From FEN-1297 sp963787005 (GTDB taxonomy: Bacteria > Bacteroidota > Ignavibacteria > Ignavibacteriales > Ignavibacteriaceae): a DNA stretch of 64,000 bases. The notes under the pieces were generated by a model, which did not search any database, was not told the DNA's origin, and was given only the letters and a program-made list of their open reading frames with translations. Made by a program: the position numbers and the translations under genes. The stretch lies in contig CAWBBX010000099.1 in the NCBI GenBank assembly GCA_963787005.1, positions 1-64,000 of the forward strand. Reading direction: 5' to 3'. This document shows, piece after piece, positions 25,786 to 35,500 of this stretch. The first letter of the stretch is position 1; each line of letters opens with the position of its first letter.

Positions 25786-26603
25786 AAAATATTTGGGTAA
25801 TAACAGTCTACACTTTAAGAGAAGCTATGGCGAGAAAAGTGTTTATATTCTTTATCTCAATCTCGGTTCTTGTCCTTTTACTGATGGCATTAATTTTCAG
25901 TATGTCGGACACCGTATCAATATTATCGAATATGCAGAAAGGCGCGGGCGACGCGTCGATGGGAAATGTTATTAATGGACTGGAACTTCTGATTGTAGCG
26001 CCGCTGTCAGGATTAGGGTTGCTGCTTGCTATTTTCGCTAGCGCGAGCTTTATCCCGATCATGCTCGAAAAAGGTAATATCGATCTTCTTCTCTCAAAAC
26101 CCGTATCCAGGGTTCAGCTTCTGCTCGGTAAATATTTAGGCGGGCTGCTGGTTGTATTTCTAAATATCGCTTTCCTGATAATCGGCGTCTGGCTCATCAT
26201 TTCATTAAAATTTTCAAATTGGGATTTAAATTTCCTTACAACGATATTAACGGTCACATTTACCTTTGCAGTGCTTTACTCGATGATAGTTCTGTTCGGC
26301 GTTTTAACTAAGAGCTCAACGTTCGGGATGATGATGGCGTATTTTATCTTCCTGATTCTAAGTCCCGGGCTCAGCGCCTTAAACGGCAGGCTGTCGCTCC
26401 TCATCTCGAGTGAGTTTTGGAGGACGGTTATTAAAGGATTTTACTATATCATACCGAATACATCCGAATTAATGGGAAGCACTACTATTGGGCTTGCTAC
26501 CGGAAGAGGAATTGAAAGTTACAGTCCGATCCTAACATCCTTTCTTTTCCTTCTTGTGATGATTGGCGCGTCTCTGTGGGTCTTCAATAAAAAAGACTTT
26601 TAA
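25782..26603 (+). CDS. ABC-2 type transporter permease
   Basis: This 273-residue membrane protein has about six helices, starting with VFIFFISISVLVLLLMALIF. It contains the segment LEKGNIDLLLSKPVSRVQLLLGKYLG, the cytoplasmic coupling motif shared by NosY-like ABC-2 permeases. Its start overlaps the ATPase stop. With a single permease gene, a homodimer is likely. Confidence 0.88.
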   Translation: MKNIWVITVYTLREAMARKVFIFFISISVLVLLLMALIFSMSDTVSILSNMQKGAGDASMGNVINGLELLIVAPLSGLGLLLAIFASASFIPIMLEKGNIDLLLSKPVSRVQLLLGKYLGGLLVVFLNIAFLIIGVWLIISLKFSNWDLNFLTTILTVTFTFAVLYSMIVLFGVLTKSSTFGMMMAYFIFLILSPGLSALNGRLSLLISSEFWRTVIKGFYYIIPNTSELMGSTTIGLATGRGIESYSPILTSFLFLLVMIGASLWVFNKKDF

Positions 26604-26953
26604 ACGGCCGTAATTATCCGGTTCGATTGTCCTAACCGTTGCGCGGGCAATGGAGCCTTTGACGCGGGCACTTGATGGTTGTGTCATAATTGAGAATTTT
26701 ATTTCCAAGAGTGGGCAATAATTCTCCTCGTAATTCTGATGAATAAGTAAACTTTCAGATTCATATCTGCAATTTAGAATCCTCAATTCCTGCGATTTTT
26801 ATTTCATGCGATTATCGATCATATTCAAAGAGGGGTAATAATTGCAAAATATTACTCCGTTTATTATTATTGAATTATTCAACATAACAGTTGAAACTTT
26901 GGCAACTCCGGGGTTTTAGAACTAAATAAAAATATTAATATTATAATATCAAT
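26604..26953. other. Non-coding region upstream of a sigma54-type promoter
   Basis: There is no credible gene here. The palindrome TTGAATTATTCAA at 26870-26882 lies about 75 bases before the promoter and could be an enhancer site for a sigma54 activator. That is inference from position and symmetry only. Confidence 0.4.
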
Positions 26954-26968
26954 TGGCACATAATTTGC
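26954..26968 (+). promoter_or_regulatory. Candidate sigma54 (RpoN) promoter
   Basis: TGGCACATAATTTGC fits the sigma54 consensus, with GG (26955-26956) and GC (26967-26968) exactly ten bases apart and a perfect TGGCAC and TTGC. Transcription would begin near 26980, giving a leader of about 110 bases before the ATG at 27092. Confidence 0.65.
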
Positions 26969-27091
26969 GTAAAATACTGTGAAATAATGACTTGATAATT
27001 AGCAACAAATCTAGGTCTTATAATCCCGGATTTCTGTAAAGCAATTCCGGGTTGATTTTTTAAAAATTTACATGTGAGGATTTTTATAATT

Positions 27092-28027
27092 ATGCAGGAT
27101 CAGAATATTAAATTAGAAGATTTGCTGAGTAAAACAAAGGTAGCAGATAAGGAGAACGGATACATAAATAACGTTGCGATTATAGGCGCCGGAGTAATGG
27201 GACAGGGAATTGCGCACACGATAGCCGCGTCGGGAATGGAAGTGCTGGTAATCGAAAAAAGCGAGGAAAATTTAAGCCGCGCAAAGCAGAGCCTGACCGA
27301 ATCGATAGACAGGGAAATAAAACGCTGGTCGATAACACAGTCGGAGAAGAAATCCATCCTTAGCCGCATAAAATGGGAGTTGGATTTAGAAAACATAAAA
27401 GGCTGCGAACTTATAATCGAAGCGGTCGATGAGAATTTTGAGCTTAAGAAGTCTATATTTGTGCAGCTAGATAAAATGGCCAAGAAGGAAACTATTTTTG
27501 TATCGAACACATCTACTTTAAGCCTTACCAAACTGGCGGAAACAACTACGAGGCAGGACAAGATAATAGGTATGCATTTCCTTAATCCCGTACCGAAGAT
27601 ACCTTTGGTGGAAATTGTAAAATGTCTTCACACATCAAATGAGACGGTAGAGATAGTAAAATCATTTGCGGCGAAGATAGGTAAAACTCCTGTTGAGGTT
27701 TACGAGTACCCCGGATTTGTTACAACACGCGCGATCGTTCCTCTTCTTAACGAAGCTATGTACATTCTTTTAGAAGGTGTAGCGACAGCCAAAGATATTG
27801 ATACGGCGATGAAGCTTGGTTATAATTTTCAGTACGGTCCACTCGAAATGGCAGATATGATGGGGCTCGATGAAGTTCTGGCCTGGATGGAGACTCTGTG
27901 GAAAACACTCGGCGAGCCGAGATACCGCGCGTGCCCTATTTTGAGGAAGCTTGTCCGCGAAAGAAAGCTTGGCAAGAAAACCGGAGAAGGATTTTATAAG
28001 TACGACGAGAACGGGAAGATAGTATAA
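27092..28027 (+). CDS. 3-hydroxybutyryl-CoA / 3-hydroxyacyl-CoA dehydrogenase
   Basis: ATG 27092 is preferred to GTG 27074, because GTGAGGA there looks like the ribosome site. The NAD-binding motif is IGAGVMGQGIAHTIAASG, followed by IIEAVDENFELKKSIF, the catalytic region IGMHFLNPVPKIPLVEIV (His) and PGFVTTRAIVPLLNEA. The C-terminal domain includes LGYNFQYGPLEMADMMGLD and GKKTGEGFY. At about 311 residues it is a stand-alone dehydrogenase of the Hbd type. It converts (S)-3-hydroxyacyl-CoA to 3-ketoacyl-CoA, or the reverse in butyrate formation. The upstream promoter suggests sigma54 control. Confidence 0.93.
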   Translation: MQDQNIKLEDLLSKTKVADKENGYINNVAIIGAGVMGQGIAHTIAASGMEVLVIEKSEENLSRAKQSLTESIDREIKRWSITQSEKKSILSRIKWELDLENIKGCELIIEAVDENFELKKSIFVQLDKMAKKETIFVSNTSTLSLTKLAETTTRQDKIIGMHFLNPVPKIPLVEIVKCLHTSNETVEIVKSFAAKIGKTPVEVYEYPGFVTTRAIVPLLNEAMYILLEGVATAKDIDTAMKLGYNFQYGPLEMADMMGLDEVLAWMETLWKTLGEPRYRACPILRKLVRERKLGKKTGEGFYKYDENGKIV

Positions 28028-28165
28028 ACGGCTGTAATAACTAGGAGCAGATTTATTGCACAAATTTATGATCTCATGCGTGCATAAATGTGTGAGGGAA
28101 TATTGCATCGGGCCAAACTTATTTAAAATATATTTTATATCGAAGAAAAAGGAAACGAATTTATT

Positions 28166-29380
28166 ATGAAAATATTGGTTCTTAATTGCGGAAGCTCATC
28201 AATTAAATATCAGTTTATCGATACGAAAGATAAAGTGGCACTTGCGAAAGGCGTTGTGGAGCGAATAGGAATGAGCAGCGCTGTACTTTCGCACAACCGC
28301 TACGACGGTGACGGAATAAAAATAGTGGGTGAGATACTCGACCACAGCATTGCCATAGAATATGTTCTCGGCGTTATGCTCAGTAAGAACCACGGTGTAA
28401 TCGACGATAAGTCGGATATTGATGCCGTGGGACACCGCGTTGTTCACGGCGGTGAGACCTTCTTCGGATCGGTTCTCATAACCGACGAGGTAATTAAGGT
28501 TTTGCAGGACAATATAGAACTTGCTCCTCTTCACAATCCGCCTAACATCAAAGGTATCCAGGCAGTGAAGAGAATTATGCCGGACACGCCGCAGGTTGCC
28601 GTGTTTGATACGGCTTTCCATACTAAGATGCCGCCGAAAGCATTCTTATACGGCATCCCGTACGAGCTTTATAAGAAATATAAAATTAGAAAATACGGTT
28701 TTCACGGAACATCCCATTTATTCGTATCCGGGAAAGCTTCGCAGATACTAGGGAAGAAGCTGGAAGATATGAAGATCGTTACCGCACATCTCGGTAACGG
28801 ATGCAGTATGGCTGCAATCGATAAGGGTAAATCTGTCGATACAACGATGGGATTCACTCCGCTTGAAGGACTCATAATGGGTACGAGGAGCGGTGATCTT
28901 GATCCTTCCCTTATTCTTTATATAATGGGGAAAGAAGGACTCTCGCTTCACGAGGCCGGAACACTGTTAAACAAACACAGCGGTCTCATCGGTTTAAGCG
29001 GCGAGAGCAGCGATATGAGAGAAATAATAGCGGCGGCCAAGGACGGGCACAAAAGAGCCAAGTACGCTTTTGACGTTTTCTGCTATAGGATAAAAAAGTA
29101 TCTCGGAGCATACGCCGCCGCGATGGGCGGACTCGATGCGGTTGTGTTCACAGGCGGTATCGGCGAGAATTCCGCCGAGGTCAGGGCAGAGGTTTGCAGA
29201 GATATGGAGTTTCTCGGAATAGAGCTCGACGAAGAGAAAAATAAAAACAAGGAAGAAAATCTTTCGAAGGATTCTTCAAGAGTCGCTGTCCTTCGTATCC
29301 CGACCAACGAAGAACTCGTGATCGCTATGGATACGAGCGAGATAGTTAATGAATCGAAGACGGGTGAAGCGGAGAAGTAG
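28166..29380 (+). CDS. ackA: Acetate kinase
   Basis: AckA interconverts acetyl phosphate plus ADP with acetate plus ATP. The ASKHA motifs are clear: VLNCGSSSIKYQF at the start, VAVFDTAFH, YGFHGTSHLFVS, TAHLGNGCSM, GFTPLEGLIMGTRSGDLDP and FTGGIGENSAEVR. At 404 residues it is full length. No phosphotransacetylase gene is adjacent. Together with the dehydrogenase upstream it suggests fermentation-type energy metabolism. Confidence 0.97.
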   Translation: MKILVLNCGSSSIKYQFIDTKDKVALAKGVVERIGMSSAVLSHNRYDGDGIKIVGEILDHSIAIEYVLGVMLSKNHGVIDDKSDIDAVGHRVVHGGETFFGSVLITDEVIKVLQDNIELAPLHNPPNIKGIQAVKRIMPDTPQVAVFDTAFHTKMPPKAFLYGIPYELYKKYKIRKYGFHGTSHLFVSGKASQILGKKLEDMKIVTAHLGNGCSMAAIDKGKSVDTTMGFTPLEGLIMGTRSGDLDPSLILYIMGKEGLSLHEAGTLLNKHSGLIGLSGESSDMREIIAAAKDGHKRAKYAFDVFCYRIKKYLGAYAAAMGGLDAVVFTGGIGENSAEVRAEVCRDMEFLGIELDEEKNKNKEENLSKDSSRVAVLRIPTNEELVIAMDTSEIVNESKTGEAEK

Positions 29381-29394
29381 AATTAGGAGACAGA

Positions 29395-29458
29395 AGACAG
29401 AATAACAGCATTATATGTTTTTTCCTAATACTTTAAGTTAGCTTTTTTTATTCTGTCT
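29395..29458. other. 11-bp inverted repeat after ackA
   Basis: AGACAGAATAA (29395-29405) pairs perfectly with TTATTCTGTCT (29448-29458) across a 42-base AT-rich loop. There is no T run directly after the second arm. It may be a weak terminator or a relic repeat. Confidence 0.45.
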
Positions 29459-29634
29459 ACAGTCTACTGATTCATGTCTACTTACCAAAATTTTACAATA
29501 ACGAAAACATTACAAGTGATCCCGGGAAGCAATCCGTTTTATCCTCTTAAAATTTATCCTAAAGTTGCATATATTTGTCTTACCGGACGGACAAATATGT
29601 ACCCGTAATTACATAATGAAAGGAGTAGAGGAAA

Positions 29635-30426
29635 ATGGATTTCGGGATAAAAGGGAAAACAGCTTTAGTAACCGCATCCAGCAAAGGAATAGGACGCGCG
29701 GTCGCGGAATCTCTTACCGCCGAAGGAAGCAAAGTCGCGATATGTTCCAGGGATAAGGATGAGTTATTGAAGACAGCTTCCGATATAAAAAAGAAATACG
29801 GAACCGAGCCGATGTGGTGCGTCTGTGATTTGAATAAGACAAAAGATATTGAGAACACCGTTAATAGTGTGGTCAAAGAATTAGGAGAGGTAGATATTCT
29901 GGTAAACAACTGCGGCGGACCTAATCCCGGAACATTTCAGCAGCTGAATGACGCTGAATGGCAGTCGGCCTTCGATCAGGTGCTGATGAGCGCGATAAGA
30001 TTCTGCAACCTCGTTGTGCCCGATATGATAATAAAAGAGTGGGGCAGGATCATAAATATTACTTCCGTGGCCGTGAAACAACCTATTGACAACCTTATGC
30101 TTTCGAATTCATTAAGGAACGGACTGACGGGATTCGCTAAAACTTTAAGCAATGAAATCGCTAAATATAACATCACCGTAAACAATGTCGCGCCCGGATA
30201 CACACTTACCAACAGGCTGTACGATCTTGCCGTACACAGAGCAAAATTATCCGGCGGTTCTCACGAAGAAATTCTAGTAGATATGGCAAAGGATATACCG
30301 ATGAACCGCCTCGGAAGTCCGGAGGAAATAGCCTCCGTAACAGTGTTCCTCGCATCTAAACAAGCGAGCTACATTACCGGGAATACCGTCAACGTCGACG
30401 GCGGAAGATACAAGGGCGTTTTTTAA
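29635..30426 (+). CDS. SDR family oxidoreductase with non-canonical active site
   Basis: A Rossmann fold is clear: TASSKGIGRAVAESL (NAD(P) loop with an atypical TASSKGIG), VDILVNNCGG and the C-terminal SPEEIASVTVFLASKQASYITG with VDGG. The catalytic serine S144 (INITSVA) is present, but the YxxxK motif expected about 12 residues later reads LSNSL (156-160), so both Tyr and Lys are absent. A known BKR-like SDR subgroup shows this LSN..R pattern and departs from the catalytic tetrad. It is called a 3-oxoacyl-ACP reductase by homology only; substrate and even redox activity are uncertain. Confidence 0.85.
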   Translation: MDFGIKGKTALVTASSKGIGRAVAESLTAEGSKVAICSRDKDELLKTASDIKKKYGTEPMWCVCDLNKTKDIENTVNSVVKELGEVDILVNNCGGPNPGTFQQLNDAEWQSAFDQVLMSAIRFCNLVVPDMIIKEWGRIINITSVAVKQPIDNLMLSNSLRNGLTGFAKTLSNEIAKYNITVNNVAPGYTLTNRLYDLAVHRAKLSGGSHEEILVDMAKDIPMNRLGSPEEIASVTVFLASKQASYITGNTVNVDGGRYKGVF

Positions 30427-30515
30427 AATATATCCTTACCTAATTCAAAATTAAATATATGAAGCACAATTAATGTGTTTCGTCCAATAACCTTCCTCAT
30501 AAATAGAGGACATAC

Positions 30516-32075
30516 ATGAAAAAGCAGATAGAAATAGTCGTACCGCCTGAATACATTGATAACAGCACCATTATCTACACATACGCGGCGCAGAAACTTA
30601 GGGTGGAAACCGCCGACGTTACCGCAGTAAAGCAGCTAAGAAGATCGATCGACGCACGCAGCCGGCGCCCGGTTTACCGCATACTTGTCGATGTCTATAT
30701 CAACGAAACTCCCGGAGAAGAAAATCCGGATATAAAGTACAAACCGGTCGGCGCGGGCGGGAAGGTTATAATTGTAGGCTTCGGACCCGCGGGCATGTTC
30801 GCCGCCCTAAGATTGATCGAGCTGGGTATAAAGCCTGTCGTCATAGAGAGGGGGAAAGACGTTCAGACGCGACGCAGGGATTTAAAAGCTATCCAGCAGG
30901 ATCATACGGTAAATCCCGACTCTAATTACTGTTTCGGAGAAGGGGGCGCAGGCGCTTACAGCGACGGCAAGCTTTATACCAGGGCCACAAAAAGAGGGAA
31001 CGTAGATAAGGTATTAAAGATACTCGTACAGCACGGCGCGCACCAAGATATTATGATTGACGCGCACCCGCACATCGGCTCTAATAAGCTTCCCGGCGTA
31101 GTTGCAGCGATACGCGATACCATCCTTAAATGCGGCGGGGAAATTCACTACAACTCAAGAGTTACCGATTTCATAATCGAAGAGAATAAGATCAAGGGTG
31201 CAATCGTAAATGATTCGGAAGAGTTTATTGGTGATGCCGTAATTCTCGCGACCGGACATTCAGCCAGAGATATTTATCATCTCCTGCAGAATAAAAACAT
31301 TAAAATTGAAGCAAAACCTTTCGCTATGGGCGTAAGGATAGAACACCCCCAGCCGCTTATAAACGAGATGCAATATCATACAAAAGAAAAAAATGAAAAT
31401 CTCCCCGCCGCAAGTTATACGCTTGCGTGCGAGATAGACGGGAAGGGAGTGTACTCCTTCTGTATGTGTCCCGGAGGGATTATCGTACCTACGGCGACTG
31501 CACCCGGTGAGATAGTCGTGAACGGCATGTCGCTCTCAAAACGCGATTCGCCTTACGCTAATTCCGGGTTTGTGGTTTCTGTAGCGGAAAATGATTGGAA
31601 AAAATATTCGGAGCACGGACCCCTTGCCGGCCTGATGCTGCAAATGGAACTCGAGAAACTTTCCTTCGAACTTGCCGGCAAGACACAGAGCGCGCCGGCA
31701 CAGAGGGTAACCGATTTTTTAAAGGACAAATTATCAGACACACTTCCGGGAACATCGTATATTCCAGGGCTCACTTCCGCACCGCTTCATGAAGTTCTAC
31801 CTTCATTTATTTCGGCGAGACTAAAAAAAGCTCTGCACGTCTTCAATAAAAAGATGAAAGGATACATTAGCGAAGAAGCGCAGATAGTGGCCGCCGAAAG
31901 CCGCACGAGCTCGCCCGTAAGAATACCGAGGAACCGGGATACTTTTATGCACGAAGAAATCGGCGGATTATTCCCGAGCGGGGAAGGTGCAGGCTACGCG
32001 GGCGGCATTGTATCGGCCGCGATCGACGGTGAAAACTGTGCCGACGCCGCACTTCAATACATCAAAACTAATTAA
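30516..32075 (+). CDS. FAD-dependent dehydrogenase (COG2509-like)
   Basis: Residues 1-80 form a small N-terminal domain (VTAVKQLRRSIDARSRRPVY). The FAD-binding loop is IVGFGPAGMFAALRLIE, followed by ERG. EGGAGAYSDGKLYTR and FCMCPGG are typical of this uncharacterised family. The C-terminal region has RIPRNRDTFMHEE, then FPSGEGAGYAGGIVSAAIDG, completing FAD binding. At 519 residues it is full length. The family is widespread and often annotated simply as an NAD(FAD)-utilising dehydrogenase; substrate unknown. Confidence 0.9.
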   Translation: MKKQIEIVVPPEYIDNSTIIYTYAAQKLRVETADVTAVKQLRRSIDARSRRPVYRILVDVYINETPGEENPDIKYKPVGAGGKVIIVGFGPAGMFAALRLIELGIKPVVIERGKDVQTRRRDLKAIQQDHTVNPDSNYCFGEGGAGAYSDGKLYTRATKRGNVDKVLKILVQHGAHQDIMIDAHPHIGSNKLPGVVAAIRDTILKCGGEIHYNSRVTDFIIEENKIKGAIVNDSEEFIGDAVILATGHSARDIYHLLQNKNIKIEAKPFAMGVRIEHPQPLINEMQYHTKEKNENLPAASYTLACEIDGKGVYSFCMCPGGIIVPTATAPGEIVVNGMSLSKRDSPYANSGFVVSVAENDWKKYSEHGPLAGLMLQMELEKLSFELAGKTQSAPAQRVTDFLKDKLSDTLPGTSYIPGLTSAPLHEVLPSFISARLKKALHVFNKKMKGYISEEAQIVAAESRTSSPVRIPRNRDTFMHEEIGGLFPSGEGAGYAGGIVSAAIDGENCADAALQYIKTN

Positions 32076-32223
32076 AATTTTGGTCTAATTGATTGATGTG
32101 AGGAGAATCATTCTAAAAATATTTATTGATCAAAGCAGCAGATTTAATGGATTAATAGCATTCGGAATATTTATATTTGAACCATTCCACTAGAATTGTT
32201 TGTTTTAATTTGAGAGGTAAATT

Positions 32224-32448
32224 ATGCCCGAAGAACCGGAGAAGAATAATCCGCCGCTGCTGTTTTTAATTATCGGTACGGTATTAGTCGCGCTCGTTTT
32301 GGTATGGGTGTTCATCGTATTTTCCGGACAGCATTCTTACGATAATCCTTCCGGGTTGAAGGACGCGCAGGGAGTATCGCTTCACGCGCCCGCGGTTAAG
32401 GATTTAAATGGGAATCTGTTCGAACTAAAAGACGAGTTTACGGCTTAG
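32224..32448 (+). CDS. Small single-pass membrane protein of unknown function
   Basis: This 74-residue protein has a charged, proline-containing N-terminus (PEEPEKNNPP), one membrane helix (about 12-35, LLFLIIGTVLVALVLVWVFIV) and a short hydrophilic tail. GAGAGGTAAATT gives a ribosome site before the ATG, and a terminator follows closely, both supporting a real gene. I do not recognise a family. Confidence 0.7.
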   Translation: MPEEPEKNNPPLLFLIIGTVLVALVLVWVFIVFSGQHSYDNPSGLKDAQGVSLHAPAVKDLNGNLFELKDEFTA

Positions 32449-32472
32449 GATAGAAATCCGATTAAAGAAATT

Positions 32473-32509
32473 AAAAGGATGTGCCAGCGGATGGCCACAT
32501 CCTTTTTTT
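32473..32509. terminator. Terminator between convergent genes
   Basis: AAAAGGATGTG (32473-32483) pairs with CACATCCTTTT (32496-32506), followed by T residues on the plus strand and preceded by A residues. It can serve the small membrane protein gene and the GH13 gene on the opposite strand. Confidence 0.85.
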
Positions 32510-32511
32510 AT

Positions 32512-35500
32512 TTATACTTTCTTTCCGGAAATAAGATCTTTTAAAAGATCGATTTTGTAACCTGATTTATCCGACGCCGCTTTGAGTTCAATGAAGTATT
32601 TGTGAGATGACCTTAGTCCCGCCAGGAATTTTTTGTCATCGAATTTTCGAGGCAGATTTCCGGCACTCTCTTTTTTCGGCCCTTTTTTAACCGGCTTAAT
32701 TTCCTGTTTTCCCGCTTCGTATAAATTGTACATTGAAAACAGCCAGTCAATTAAATTCTCAAATTTCTCTTTGGAATAATATATTACGCCTTCGTATTCG
32801 TTAACATTCAGATAATTACCGATTTCTTTATCATCCAGTAATTTCGTTATTAAAGTAGAATCCGACGATGATTTAACGTCTTTTTTTGCCGTCTGTTTCT
32901 TCTTTCCTTTGACAGGTTTTTCAACATCGAAGAGATCGCTGCCGAAAAGCCGCATTCTTTTTGCCGAAGAAAGAAATTGTAAGAGGTTAATATTCTGCGG
33001 ATCGCCGCCGCCGAGCTTTCTGTGTTTGATGATTTCAGCTAATACGCCGTCGAGCATTAAATCCGCAAAAATATCCGGACCGTTTCCAATTTGTAAGTTC
33101 ACGCTGCCGAATAAGAACACATATAGAAGAAGAGAAATATCATGTTTGTTTTTCACCTTTAAAATTTTCAAATCATCGGCAGCCGAGGTTAACCATTTAG
33201 GGCATGATTTTAATGCGGTTTTCTTTTCGATTAATTCCGATATGTCTTTTAGAGTTGCCGTTTCCGTAAGAAACTCTTTCACGGCTTTAATCCTGTCGAT
33301 ATTAAAATTACCGGTTTTATTTATCTCATACAGAATGCTGTTCAGCGATGAGGATATCAAATTCAGTTCGACCTCAAGTTCTGCGATATTGTCTTTATTA
33401 TCCAAGCTCCCGTTCAAATATTCATTTAACTGATTTATAACACAGTCCTCCGATAATTTCCACAATGAATCGTGAAGAGGTTTTAATCTCAGCATCTGTG
33501 TTGCTTCCTCGATTGAGTAAGTGCCTCCGCCGGCGAGTGTGTCTTTAAGAGATTTGTATATGCCGTGCGAATCGAATATCTCGCGGATTTCCGTAAAGAC
33601 TTTAAATTCGTACCCGTCCAAACCGAAGAACATTCCGTCGTCGTTTATTTCTGCACCGGAGAAAATAAATTTTAAATTAGTTTTTTGTTCGGTGAATACG
33701 TAAAAATATTGAGGATCGTGTTTAATGTTCAGCGATTCCGCCAGTTTTGCTCCTGTAATATCAGAACCGTTTCCCCGTATTCTTCCGGCCGAATAATTAA
33801 TTGTTCCTTTTGTTTCATTATATGAATTATTGTAAAGGACCAAAGTTTTCTCATCGCCGGACCGGTTGGTGAAGGCGAAAACATTTTCGTTTATGTTTCC
33901 GTAATTATCAATGAAATCGTAAAGTTCGAAATGCGCGACCTGACTGAATAGGCGACGCTTCCTCATTAAAGGAAATATCTCGGCTTTATGCCTGTTAACA
34001 AGATGCTCATCGGGAAATTCATTGTAATACGCGCGCTTGTACTCCATTCCGTATTTCTCCGAATAGCCTTCCACCTGTCCGTGCGCAAACATGGGAAGTC
34101 CGGGGAGCGTTACCATCATAACCGCAACGCCGAAATATTTATCACCCTTGCCGAACTGGTTTACTGCGGTTTCTTCATCCGGGTTGCTCATGAAGTTAAC
34201 GTAGCGCTTAAGTATTTCCGGATTAAATTCGAGAGTATTTTTTATCAATTGCCTGAACTTGTTGTTTTCTTCCTTCATCAGCATATGCATAAACGCGCTG
34301 TTATAAACTCTGTGCATACCCAGAGTTCTCACGAAGTAACCTTCCATCAGCCAGAATGCTTCCGCGAGAAGAAGGGTGTCCGGCAACTCGGTGTTTATCC
34401 TGTCTACAACCTCCCGCCAGAATTCTTCCTTCATCACGTTATTGAATTCTTGAATTGACATAGCGTAATCCGATCTTGAAGGGATTGCGCCGCCGGTGCC
34501 AGGCTGCGGAAACCAGAGACGCTGATAATGTTTTTTCGAAAGCGTCATGGCCGCGTCGAATCGGATGATAGGGGTTTTCCGCGCGACGTGCATTATGGTT
34601 TGTATCAACGATTCGCGTGTTTCCGGGTTTAACAGATTAAGCTGCGCGGTGTCGTTCCACGGCATATGCGTGCCGTCGTTGCCGTGATATATATATTTGA
34701 CCGATCCGGTATGAGAATCCTTTCTCTCAAAGACCACCGCAGCGTCTTCACGGGAGTAATATTTATCTTCTATCCTTACCTGAACCCGATCGTCATCGGA
34801 GAGATTCGGACCGTTAAATGTATAGCCGGGGAAGGGGGGACGATCGGCATAGATATAATAATCCGGCTTATCGATTACCCATCTGGAAAAAATCCCGGTA
34901 TGATTTGGCACCATATCGCTTGCGAGCTTTATCCCTCTCTGTGCGGCGCGGTGCTTAAGGTTTTCGAAAGCGCTTTCACCGCCCAGCTCGGCTGCAACTA
35001 CATAGTCGTACAGCGAATAAGCGGAAGCGGCTGCTTCCGGGTTCCCGGTAAGTTGTTTTATCTTTCTTGAGGCGCTGCTTCTCTCCCAGAGCCCAATCAG
35101 CCAAAGTGAATTAAAATTCCATTCCGCAAGCATGTTCAGCTCCTCGTCGGGAATCTGGTCGAGAGTTTTTATGTGCCTGCCGTATTTTTTAGAAAGCTGA
35201 TCCAGCCAGACGAAGATGTTCTTCGCTATCATTACAACTTTCGGCATCCAGTCCGTGTCCGCTGTAAACTTTTCTATCTCGGAATAATAATATGCTTCTT
35301 CGTCCTTCGTAAGCTTGCCGCCTGCAGTGAGCTTTGCTTTAAGCTTATTAAGATAATCGCTATCATAAAAGGGAACGGGGGGAGTAGGTTTTACTCCTCC
35401 AGCATCCTGCATAAATAACTTTAAATCTTCGGCTATAAGATCTTTCCCGCTTAAAAGTCTCTTGCCGAATTTTTCGTAGATGTAAACTCCCCACTTTTTG

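Noticed and set aside
26604..26700. Possible structured RNA after the ABC permease gene
   Set aside because: GC-rich words recur (GCGGGCA) but no consistent stem or tRNA-like fold can be drawn.
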